64,000 nt of DNA from JAGVSV01 sp040766135 (GTDB lineage Bacteria; Bacillota; Clostridia; Christensenellales; Aristaeellaceae), in contig JAXGRA010000001.1 in assembly GCA_040766135.1 (NCBI GenBank), positions 310,001 through 374,000 of the forward strand, given 5' to 3'. The stretch's first letter is position 1. Each line of letters begins with the position of its first letter. A program made the position numbers and the translations under genes. Below, piece after piece: positions 44,059-51,770 of the stretch. Under the pieces are notes generated by a model. The model ran no database searches. It was given only the letters and a program-made list of their open reading frames with translations, and was not told the origin of the DNA.

Positions 44059-45021
44059 TCATCTTTTCCGGCTTCTTCCAACCGCCTTTTTCAGGCTCGT
44101 TTCCTCTTCCCCGTCCCGGATGCGGCGGGCGGCAACCACCCGGCGCTCATCATCCCGTTCCACGCAGGTAACCAGCACCAGCAGCTGATCCTCCGGGCGG
44201 ACGTCAATGGTACAGGTGTGAAGGGAGGCGGCGATCAGCGCGTCGATAGCCTTTTGCCGCTCCTGAATTTTGTCCGAGCCAAGGGCGTAGAAGTCCACGC
44301 AATGCCTGCGGCTTTCTTCCAAACTGACGATACCCGAAGCAAAAACCACGTACCGCCCCTGCTCATACAGGCTGTCAAAGCTGAGGAAAGGGCTGTTGCG
44401 GTAGAAGCTGATGTTGTCGTAGTTCCTCAGGCAGCCGAACATCGCCCCGCTTTTCATATTGTGGCCGTATATCATCAGCGTATGGGGCCGGGTTTGAAGC
44501 GGTATGGAGGCGTCTAAAAACAGCGCGCCGTTCACGTTTTTTTCGCCCCTGGCGTCATGGGTCATGTAATATTCGTTGTCCCGCCGCAGGACGGCTTCAT
44601 CCAGCATTTTCCCGATGGTCAGCCAGCCAATGATGTCCTTGTTTTCCTTCCGAAGGGCCTTGAACCGGCTGCTGACGCGCAGCTGTGGATTGCCGGGATA
44701 GGTTATCGCCCCCAGTTTGGGGTCGGATACTGAGGTGGGGGCAGGGGTGATTTGCGCCACGGTTATCGTCGGCGCAGCGGTCACAGGCAAAGCGGTTGGG
44801 GGAACGGTTTCTGCTGGAACAATCGGCGTCTGCGCATGGTATACCTGCCGCAATTCCTCCGATGTGCGGCGGGATGCAATCAGGTCACGCCCATAGCCAA
44901 TCAGCCTGGTCAGGCCGAAAACAACCAGTGCGGAAGAAACCACCAGCAAGGCCAGCCGCTCCCAGCGAAAGCGGACATAGCGCACACGGCGCGGCCTGTT
45001 CCATCCTCCGCCCTGCATCAT
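44059..45021 (-). CDS. Class B sortase
   Basis: A 320-residue membrane transpeptidase: basic N-terminus, membrane anchor (LALLVVSSALVVFGLTRLI), a Thr/Pro-rich linker, and a sortase fold with active-site His in IYGHNMKSG, Cys in LVLVTCVE, and Arg in ERRVVAARRI. The extra helix-containing insertion between the His and Cys fits class B. ATG at 45021 or 45018 is favoured because a start at 45057 would lie inside a 13-bp hairpin. It follows the LPXTG-type adhesin directly, so the pair is probably a dedicated sortase and substrate. Confidence 0.92.
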   Translation of the reverse strand: MMQGGGWNRPRRVRYVRFRWERLALLVVSSALVVFGLTRLIGYGRDLIASRRTSEELRQVYHAQTPIVPAETVPPTALPVTAAPTITVAQITPAPTSVSDPKLGAITYPGNPQLRVSSRFKALRKENKDIIGWLTIGKMLDEAVLRRDNEYYMTHDARGEKNVNGALFLDASIPLQTRPHTLMIYGHNMKSGAMFGCLRNYDNISFYRNSPFLSFDSLYEQGRYVVFASGIVSLEESRRHCVDFYALGSDKIQERQKAIDALIAASLHTCTIDVRPEDQLLVLVTCVERDDERRVVAARRIRDGEEETSLKKAVGRSRKR

Positions 45022-45039
45022 CCTGCCCTTTCCAACATG

Positions 45040-45071
45040 CAGGCTCTGTCTGCCCAAACAGACAGAGCCTG
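45040..45071 (-). promoter_or_regulatory. Strong hairpin between adhesin and sortase genes
   Basis: CAGGCTCTGTCTG and CAGACAGAGCCTG form a perfect 13-bp stem with a 6-base loop, 16 bases after the adhesin stop. On the minus strand there is no U-run, so it may be a processing or stability element, or a partial terminator setting the ratio of adhesin to sortase. Confidence 0.55.
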
Positions 45072-45087
45072 TGCTTTTGCTTATGAA

Positions 45088-48000
45088 TTACTTGCCTTTT
45101 TTTCTGCGCCTGCCGGTCATCAGCACGGCACCTATACCCGCCACGCCCAGCAGCGCCAGCCCGGCCCACAGCACAAGGTTGGCCTCATCGCCGGTCTTGG
45201 GGATTTTATAGTTGATGATGGTGCCGCCGTTGCAGCAGCGGTCGGTGATGCCGGCATACACGCCCACGTTTTCATAGCGCGTTTTGTAGCCGGGCACGGG
45301 TTTCTCCACCACATAGCGGCAAACCGGGCTGCTGAACCAGGCGTCATACCGCCATTCCGTGGGGCTTATCACCTTTTTGTTGAACAGCTTGTGGGCGACA
45401 TAGTCCATCTCATCATACAGTGTCCAGTCGATGCTCTTTCCTGTCCCGCCCTGCCAGCGCTTGGTAAAGGTAAAGTGGTCGCCGGGTACTGCCACATCCT
45501 CAAAGCTGCCCGGCTTGGCCTGGACGGTAAAGGATGCTTGGGCCTCCCCATCTTCAAAGACAAATCTCAGCGCATGTAAACCAGCAGACAGGGTATCCAG
45601 CCAGGCCGACTTCAGCTGGACGATCAGGCTGCCCTCTTTTTTGGTGTAGTGGTTTTCCGGAACAAGGGCTCCGTCTTTCAGCAGGTGACGGAACCGGCCA
45701 AAGGTCTTCTGATCCTCTGTATTTCGCTTAATGGTCAGTTCCAGCGGCAGGCCGCTGCCGCGGGTATAGGTCTGATTGTTGCCCAAAACGGTGGTATATT
45801 GGGCGCCAGCCGCAGACACCGTCACCGTGCAGGTGGCCGTTTTATTGCCGTCGTCCGTTTTCACGGTAATGGTTGCTTGACCAACGCTGATGGCCGTCAC
45901 CACGCCGTTATCCACGGTGGCGATGGCGGGCTTGTCGCTTGACCAGGTTACGTTCTGGTTGGTGGCGGTAGCCGGTTCGATGGTGGCTTGCAGCGCTTCC
46001 GTGCCGCCTACAACCAAGCTGGTTGCGGTCTTGTTCAGGCTCACGCCAGTTACCGCTACCGTGGCAGCGTTAACGGTCACGGTACAGGTGGCCGTTTTTT
46101 CGCCATCCGTGGTTTTCACGGTGATGGTGGCTGTGCCGGGGGCGACCGCCGTCACCTTGCCGCTGTTATCTACAGTGGCAACGGTTTCATCATCGCTGCT
46201 CCAGGTCACATCCTTGTGGGTGGCGTTCTCCGGGGCAACTGTCGCGGTCAGCGTTTCGCTATTGCCTACAAGCAGGGTAAGGGTGGTTTTGTTTAGGCTA
46301 ACGCCTGTGACGGGCGTTTTCCAGAGAGCGAAGACATTTTCGTTTGCGCTGAATGGATGTGTATCCCCGGGGTTTTTTTGTGTGCCGTTCACGCTGCCGA
46401 TTGCCCAAGTATCAAACTCTTTTCCAGTGGGCGGCGTAAAGCCGTTGGCAGGGAATTTAAAGGGTACGTTGGCGATTGCCTTGCCTGCTTTCATTTGTCC
46501 CGAGCCGCCGTTGGATATGAAGGTAATGGTGAAATATGCCTCATCTTCATAAGCGCCGATATCCACGGCGTTGCTTGGCCGCGGCACGCCTCGCTGGTCG
46601 GTATCGGGGACTGTGACGCCGTTATGAGTACCGACACCCAGCCCCGCGTCTATCGCCGAGCTGCCGGAACCCAACTTATAGATATACACTTGGGTGGGGT
46701 TCGTCACAGGATTCGCTACTACGTTGCCGTCCTTGTCCAGCGGTTGCAGCTTGGGGTCAGCTGTGATGGGCGTTTCACTTATGGTCGCCCCATTATCCAG
46801 CTTATATTTTCCGACCACGCAGTTTTTCAGGGTGATGCTGTTTCCGCTCTGATAGATATCCGGGCCGATATCGTCAGAGCCAGCGGTATTGCCCCACAGG
46901 ATGGTGTTGACCACCGTCGGGCTGGTAGTGTTGCCTTGGATGTCCATCCCGCCGCCGTAGATTGCCGTGTTGCCGGAGAAGGTGCAGTTCACCACCGTCG
47001 GGTTGCCGTCATCCATGTTCAGCATCCCCCCGCCGCGGTTTGTAGCCGTGTTGCCGGAAAAGGTGCAGTTGATTACCATCGGGTGGGCATCATCAACATT
47101 CGCCATTCCGCCAGCCATAAACGCCGTATTGCCGGAAAAAGAGCAGTTCATTACCGTCGGGTGAGAATTGGTTACGTTTCTCATTCCGCCGCCGCTGTCG
47201 TTTGCCGTGTTTCCGGAGAAAATGCAGCCTGTAACTTTCGGGCTGGAGCTATCAACGTTGTACATCCCGCCGCCATAATTTGCCGTATTGGTCGAAAAGA
47301 CGCAGTTTTCTACCTCCGGGCTGGAGCTGTCGTTGTACATCCCGCCGCCGTATTCTGTTGCCGTGTTGCCGGAGAAGGTGCAGTTTATTACCTTCGGGTG
47401 AGAATTGGTTACGTTTCTCATTCCGCCGCCGCTGACGCTTGCGGAGTTGTTTGAGAAGGTGCAGTTGGTCACCGCCGGACTGGAGCTGTCGTTGAGCATC
47501 CCGCCGCCGCCCCTTGCCGTGTTGTTGGAAAAGGTGCAGTTTTCCACCTTCGGGCTGGCGTTTATGTTGAGCATCCCGCCGCCGCTGCTTGCCGTGTTGG
47601 CGGTGAAGGTGCAGTTGGCCACCGCCGGGCTGGCGTTCTGGTTGTACATCCCGCCGCCGACGTTTGCCTTGTTGTTGGTAAAGACGCAGTTTTCCACCTT
47701 CGGGCTGGCGTTTATGTTGAACATCCCGCCGCCGGTGGTTGCCGTGTTGGCGGTGAAGGTACAGTTGGCCACCGCCGGGCTGGCGTTATTGTTGACCATT
47801 CCGCCGCCTAACTTATCATCAAGATCAGATCCGTTCGCGTTGCCGCGCGTGATGGTGAAGCCGTCAAGGCGGGTCTTGTCGGCTGTCGCGCCCGCGCCGC
47901 CTGTTACGACATGGTAGTTCATGTCGCCGCCGTCTAAGGTGGTTTTGTTGCTATCGCTTAAAACGCGCTGATTTAAGCTCGTTTCATTCCCCGCAAAGCC

Positions 48001-49026
48001 GCCGTAAACCTTGACGCCCGCTTTCAACAGGAAGGTGTCCGCGCCGCTATTGCCGGGGCTGTAGGTACCCGCGGCTACCCAGACCTGGTCGGTGGATTGG
48101 GCGATATTCAAAATTCCCTTGAGGTCGCCTGAAGCGTTGCCCCAGCTTGTGCCGTCTTTTTTATTGGCTCCGGTTTGGGTTACATACCAGATATTATTGC
48201 TCGCTGCCCGCACGGTGACGGCGCATTCAGCGGTCTTGCCGTTCGAGGTTGTAGCTGTAATGGTCGTTTCGCCCGCGGCGACGGGGGTGACTACGCCGCC
48301 CGCCACAGTCGCTACGGATTCATTGCCTGATGTCCATGTAACTGTCTTGTCGGTCGCGCTATCGGGCTGTACCGTGGCTGTCAAGGTGCCGGCCGCCCCG
48401 CCTGCCCGCAAGAGCAGCGTTGCCGGGCTTACCGTTACGCCCGTGACGGGGATGTCTCCAAAGTTCGCGGTGATTACCACATTACTATCGGGCATGGTAA
48501 AGGTGGTGGTGGCGTTGCTTGCGTTGGCAAGGATTGCGCCGCCGCTATTGACCGTCCAGTTTTGGAACTGCTGGCCGCTTGGGACAGTTGCCGTGATGGT
48601 AACGAGCGTTCCGTACGCTGCCGAGCCGGGAGGTATTGATGCGCCGCCGTTTACCGTAATGGTATAGTTTTTATTTTTCCACAAGGCGTAGACCGTGGTC
48701 GTGCTGCCCGTGGCAAAAGTACGCTTCTCCCCCGGAGCTGCCTTATCATTGCTATTTATGTTGCCGATTGCCCAAGTATCAAACTCTTTTCCTGTGGGCG
48801 GTTCAAAGCCGTTGGGCGGGAAGGTAAATTCTTGCCCGTCTAAGACCTTAGCATCTCTCATGTACCCCGTGCCGCTGTTAGCGTTGAAGGCGACGGTGTA
48901 ATGCGCCTCATCTTCATAAGCGCCGATATCCACATCGTTATCCCCGGTTGGCCGCGGCACGCCCGCTGGTCGGTATCGGGGACGTGATTGCCGTTGCCAA
49001 CATCCACGCCGACATTCGCCCCGCAT
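45088..49026 (-). CDS. LPXTG-anchored beta-helix adhesin, module 2 and C-terminal part
   Basis: Open frame of about 1300 residues, the intact part of a longer gene whose true start is at 50419; the ATG at 49026 is not a natural start. Domain order: Listeria-Bacteroides (InlB-type) repeat, a divergent InlB-like repeat, one BIG2 Ig-like domain, a second pectate-lyase-like beta-helix module (WYVTQTGANKKDGTSW; VYGGFAGNE) with 11 repeats of about 24 residues (consensus GGGMxNxxSSPxVxNCTFSGNTA), another InlB-type repeat, two BIG2 domains, an X2-like domain, a Cna/SpaA-like stalk (WTLYDEMDYVAHKLFNKK), and the sorting signal IPKTG, membrane helix and RRRKKGK tail (45197-45110). Likely a cell wall-anchored surface protein attached by the sortase downstream. 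Confidence 0.85.
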   Translation of the reverse strand: MRGECRRGCWQRQSRPRYRPAGVPRPTGDNDVDIGAYEDEAHYTVAFNANSGTGYMRDAKVLDGQEFTFPPNGFEPPTGKEFDTWAIGNINSNDKAAPGEKRTFATGSTTTVYALWKNKNYTITVNGGASIPPGSAAYGTLVTITATVPSGQQFQNWTVNSGGAILANASNATTTFTMPDSNVVITANFGDIPVTGVTVSPATLLLRAGGAAGTLTATVQPDSATDKTVTWTSGNESVATVAGGVVTPVAAGETTITATTSNGKTAECAVTVRAASNNIWYVTQTGANKKDGTSWGNASGDLKGILNIAQSTDQVWVAAGTYSPGNSGADTFLLKAGVKVYGGFAGNETSLNQRVLSDSNKTTLDGGDMNYHVVTGGAGATADKTRLDGFTITRGNANGSDLDDKLGGGMVNNNASPAVANCTFTANTATTGGGMFNINASPKVENCVFTNNKANVGGGMYNQNASPAVANCTFTANTASSGGGMLNINASPKVENCTFSNNTARGGGGMLNDSSSPAVTNCTFSNNSASVSGGGMRNVTNSHPKVINCTFSGNTATEYGGGMYNDSSSPEVENCVFSTNTANYGGGMYNVDSSSPKVTGCIFSGNTANDSGGGMRNVTNSHPTVMNCSFSGNTAFMAGGMANVDDAHPMVINCTFSGNTATNRGGGMLNMDDGNPTVVNCTFSGNTAIYGGGMDIQGNTTSPTVVNTILWGNTAGSDDIGPDIYQSGNSITLKNCVVGKYKLDNGATISETPITADPKLQPLDKDGNVVANPVTNPTQVYIYKLGSGSSAIDAGLGVGTHNGVTVPDTDQRGVPRPSNAVDIGAYEDEAYFTITFISNGGSGQMKAGKAIANVPFKFPANGFTPPTGKEFDTWAIGSVNGTQKNPGDTHPFSANENVFALWKTPVTGVSLNKTTLTLLVGNSETLTATVAPENATHKDVTWSSDDETVATVDNSGKVTAVAPGTATITVKTTDGEKTATCTVTVNAATVAVTGVSLNKTATSLVVGGTEALQATIEPATATNQNVTWSSDKPAIATVDNGVVTAISVGQATITVKTDDGNKTATCTVTVSAAGAQYTTVLGNNQTYTRGSGLPLELTIKRNTEDQKTFGRFRHLLKDGALVPENHYTKKEGSLIVQLKSAWLDTLSAGLHALRFVFEDGEAQASFTVQAKPGSFEDVAVPGDHFTFTKRWQGGTGKSIDWTLYDEMDYVAHKLFNKKVISPTEWRYDAWFSSPVCRYVVEKPVPGYKTRYENVGVYAGITDRCCNGGTIINYKIPKTGDEANLVLWAGLALLGVAGIGAVLMTGRRRKKGK
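46900..47830 (-). repeat. Coding repeats of beta-helix module 2
   Basis: About eleven units of roughly 72-84 bp, each with CATCCCGCCGCCG-like and GTGCAGTT-like blocks on the plus strand, encode the NCxFSxNTA repeats. Near-identical units recur at about 49300-49960 (module 1). The frame is intact throughout this array, in contrast to module 1. Confidence 0.85.
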
Positions 49027-50419
49027 TTTTAGCTATGTTATTCCCCAATCCATAAATATACACTTTGGCGGGATCCGCTACAACATTGCCGTCCTTATCC
49101 AGCGGTTGCAGGTTGGGGTCTGTTAAGATGATGGTGTTGCTCTGGTCTTCTGTTGCCCCGTTCAGCTTATATTTTTCGACTACGCATTTTTTAGGATGAA
49201 GTTACCGCCGCTCTGATAGATGTCCGGGCCATTATTACTGGGGGCGGTGTTGCCCCACAGGATGGTGTTGGCCAGTATCGGGCTGGAGTTGTTATGGCTG
49301 TACATCCCGCCGCCGAAAAGGCCGCCGTGTTTTGGAGAAGGTGCAGTTCACGACCGCCGGGCTGGAGTTAAAGTTGCGCATCCCGCCGCCCATGCCTAGC
49401 GAAGCGTCCGTCGCCTGATTGCCCGAGAAGGTGCAGTTCACGACCGCCGGGCTGGAGTTAAAGTTGCGCATCCCGCCGCCGCCGTTCGCCGTGTTGCCGG
49501 AAAAGGCGCAGTTTTTCACCGCCGGGTTGGAGTTATCGTTGAACACCCCGCCGCCGTTCCTGTTCGCCGTGTTGCCGGAAAAGACGCAGTCCGTTACCGC
49601 CGAGCTGGAGTTAAAGTTGTACATCCCGCCGCCGTGCCGTTCGCTGTGTTGCCGGAGAAGACGCAGTTGGCCACCGTGGGGCTGGAGTTAGAGTTGAACA
49701 TCCCGCCGCCGTTCGTTCGCCGTGTTGCCGGAGAAGGCGCGGTTTGCCACCGTCGGGCTGGAGTTGTTGTAGCTGTACATCCCGCCGCCGTCATCGTACG
49801 CCGTGTTGACGGAAAAGACACAGTTAGCCACCGTGGGGCTGGAGTTGTAAATGTTGTACATCCCGCCGCCGCCGTTCGCCGTGTTGCCGGAAAAGACGCA
49901 GTTGGCCACCGTCGGGCTGGAGTTATCGTTGTACATCCCGCCGCCGAGGGCATCATCATTGGACCCATTGGCATTGCCGCGCGTGATGGTGAAGCCGTCA
50001 AGGCGGGTGTTGGCGGGGGTCGCGTTCGATCCGCCCCTTACGACATGGTAGACATTGCCGCCGCCGTCCAGGGTGGTTTTGTTCGCGGCATTGCTCAGGT
50101 CGCGCTCATTTGGGCTTCCTTCGTTTCCTGCAAAGCCGCCATATACCTTGACACCTCTTTTCAAATGGAAGGTGTCCGCCGGATCGCCGCCCGGGCTGTA
50201 GGTGCCCGCGGCCACCCAGATTTCGTCGCCCGAATTGGCGGCGTCCATCACAGCCTTCAGATTGGCCTTGGCATTTGCCCAGGTGAGACCGTCCTTGCTA
50301 TCGTCTCCGCCCTGCTTGACATAGTACCTGGTCCCCGCGGCCAAAGCCCCTTGCCAGGGCAGCGCCGCCAAAACCACCAGCAGCGCCAGAGCCAGGAATA
50401 CCGCTTTCTTCGTTTTCAT
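49027..50419 (-). pseudogene. 5' end and beta-helix module 1 of the adhesin, frameshifted
   Basis: The gene starts with ATG at 50419 after GGAAGGAG. The first frame (to a stop at 49688) encodes a signal peptide (MKTKKAVFLALALLVVLAAL, cleavage after ALAA) and a beta-helix module (YYVKQGGDDSKDGLTWANAK; VYGGFAGNEGSPNERDL) with POMP-like repeats. Frame changes occur near 49711, 49632, 49320, 49190, 49015, 48990 and 48965, found by comparing with the paralogous module 2 of the same gene; for example GGCACGCCTCGCTGG in module 2 is GGCACGCCCGCTGG here. If corrected, the gene would run 50419-45088, near 1775 residues. Decay, phase variation and assembly error remain possible. Confidence 0.8.
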
Positions 50420-50714
50420 GGGTGCTCTCCTTCCTCCCGTTCGCTTCGTCACATGCTTTCCCCGAGGGCTTATCCGGCGGCGGAACCGCCGCCCCTGTCA
50501 GCGCGGCCCGCGCGGCGCTGACTTTACCAAACGGGGCCATGCGCGAAGCCATGACCCCGGACAAAACAAAAAACCCGCGTGCCCAAAAACGCGCAGGCGC
50601 AGCTTGTATATTCTCAGATGAGGTGAGGAATAAAAACAGGCATGGGTACTCTGTCTGTTTGTTATCATGATACCGAATCACCAGCCTTTTGCAGAATCCG
50701 TCACCTGCAACCAA
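50420..50714 (-). ncRNA. Long structured leader of the adhesin gene
   Basis: From the predicted promoter (50722-50750) to the ATG is about 295 bases with no open frame. Reading 5' to 3' (minus): a GC stem near 50605-50575 followed by TTTTTTGTTTT (terminator-like), then hairpins GGGGTCATG/CATGGCCCC (about 50560-50535), GTCAGCGC/GCGCTGAC (50523-50498) and GGCGGC/GCCGCC (50492-50474), and a purine-rich stretch to the ribosome binding site. The set suggests transcription attenuation or a ligand-sensing leader. No known riboswitch consensus was recognised. Confidence 0.45.
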
Positions 50715-50721
50715 TATATTG

Positions 50722-50750
50722 ATTATATAATGAAAGATATTTTTACACAA
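50722..50750 (-). promoter_or_regulatory. Promoter for the adhesin-sortase genes
   Basis: Minus strand TTGTGT (50745-50750), 17-base spacer, TATAAT (50722-50727), in an AT-rich stretch between the divergent adhesin and SH3 genes. Confidence 0.6.
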
Positions 50751-50846
50751 TACCCGTTTTCACGGGAAAAAGTATATAGATTTCCAAATGTGCACGTTTT
50801 GGCGTTTTTGCTTCGTTCTATCATTGAACGGCAGCAAACACCATTG

Positions 50847-50875
50847 TGTACAGCAGCTTATTAAAAAGGTATAAT
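50847..50875 (+). promoter_or_regulatory. Promoter for the SH3-domain gene
   Basis: TATAAT (50870-50875) with a moderate TGTACA (50847-50852) 17 bases upstream. The start of transcription would fall at or just before the GGAGG box, giving a very short leader. Confidence 0.45.
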
Positions 50876-50894
50876 CATCATGGAGGTGAAAAAC

Positions 50895-51623
50895 ATGAAA
50901 CGATCCATACGGCTTCTTTCCCTGGCGCTGGTGCTGGCGCTGGCCCTGCCGCTGGTGGCGGCGGCGTCTTCCTATGTAAGCGGCGATAACCGCGGGCAAG
51001 GCCCCATCTTTAACCGGGCGATCGTGCTGGCATCGCGTATCACCATGCGCGATCAGCCCTCGCTGAAGGGCAAAACCATCACCCGTGTTCCAGGCGGCAG
51101 TGAAGTGACGCTCATCAGCGATGCCAACGGCTGGGTGCAGGCCACCTATGTGGACGACAAGGGCAACAGCTACACGGGCTACCTGCGTGATCGGTACCTG
51201 GCCAAGAACCCTGTGGTGCTCACGCTGCGCCAAAGCGGTGTGGCCGCGCTGGCCGCGCCGGATCACAACGCCAAGCATGTGGGCGACCTGCCGCGCTACA
51301 CCGTGCTGCCCGTCATTGGCACCTGGGGCAACTACTACATCGTCAGCCTGCGCAACGCCTCGGCATTTGTCTCGATGGATATAAAAGCCTGGACGGATAC
51401 CGAGCTGGCCATCTACAAAAACAATGTGCCGTTCAACCTGGTTACGCTGCGCAAAACCTCGCTGTACACCGGCCCGGGCACGGACTGGCAGAAGGTGGGG
51501 GACGCCAAGGAAGGCACCACCCTGGTGGCCGTTGGCCCGCCTGAATATGGCTGGTACCCTGTGCAGTACGACACGAAGTTCATCGCCTTTGTGAACGCCG
51601 CAGATGTGCATCCCCCGCAATAA
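50895..51623 (+). CDS. Secreted protein with bacterial SH3 domains
   Basis: A 242-residue protein with a signal peptide (MKRSIRLLSLALVLALALPLVAAASS). Two or three SH3b-like units follow: SRITMRDQPSLKGKTITRVPGGSEVTLI with GWVQATYVDDKGNSYTGYLRDRYL, a middle repeat, and TSLYTGPGTDWQKVGDAKEG with GWYPVQYD. Such domains bind peptidoglycan or surface polymers. The ATG at 50895 is eight bases after GGAGGTG; an ATG at 50880 overlaps the same box and is unlikely. It is followed by a strong terminator and then the L,D-transpeptidase-CapA gene. Confidence 0.88.
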   Translation: MKRSIRLLSLALVLALALPLVAAASSYVSGDNRGQGPIFNRAIVLASRITMRDQPSLKGKTITRVPGGSEVTLISDANGWVQATYVDDKGNSYTGYLRDRYLAKNPVVLTLRQSGVAALAAPDHNAKHVGDLPRYTVLPVIGTWGNYYIVSLRNASAFVSMDIKAWTDTELAIYKNNVPFNLVTLRKTSLYTGPGTDWQKVGDAKEGTTLVAVGPPEYGWYPVQYDTKFIAFVNAADVHPPQ

Positions 51624-51637
51624 CACCAACTTGTGAC

Positions 51638-51666
51638 AAAAAAGGTCGTGCAACACGGCCTTTTTT
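51638..51666 (+). terminator. Intrinsic terminator of the SH3 gene
   Basis: AAAAAAGGTCGTG-CAA-CACGGCCTTTTTT is a nearly perfect stem ending in six T. Confidence 0.88.
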
Positions 51667-51770
51667 CATATAATTTTTTACGGATGAAACATTTGCAGCA
51701 TGTTGTGCGTCTATCAGGTAGCGGCTTTTTGACCGGCCTGCTATACTGATGAGACGAAAGGAAGTAGTCC

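Noticed and set aside
46900..47830. CRISPR-like regular repeats of about 72-84 bp
   Set aside because: Units are imperfect, encode a continuous beta-helix repeat protein, and there are no unique spacers or cas genes.
46357..47917. Plus-strand frames of several hundred codons with repeated IPPP motifs
   Set aside because: Translation of the reverse strand of the adhesin repeats; the periodicity is inherited from the real gene.
50420..50714. c-di-GMP or other named riboswitch in the adhesin leader
   Set aside because: Hairpins are present, but no conserved core of a known class could be matched by eye; reported only as an unassigned structured leader.
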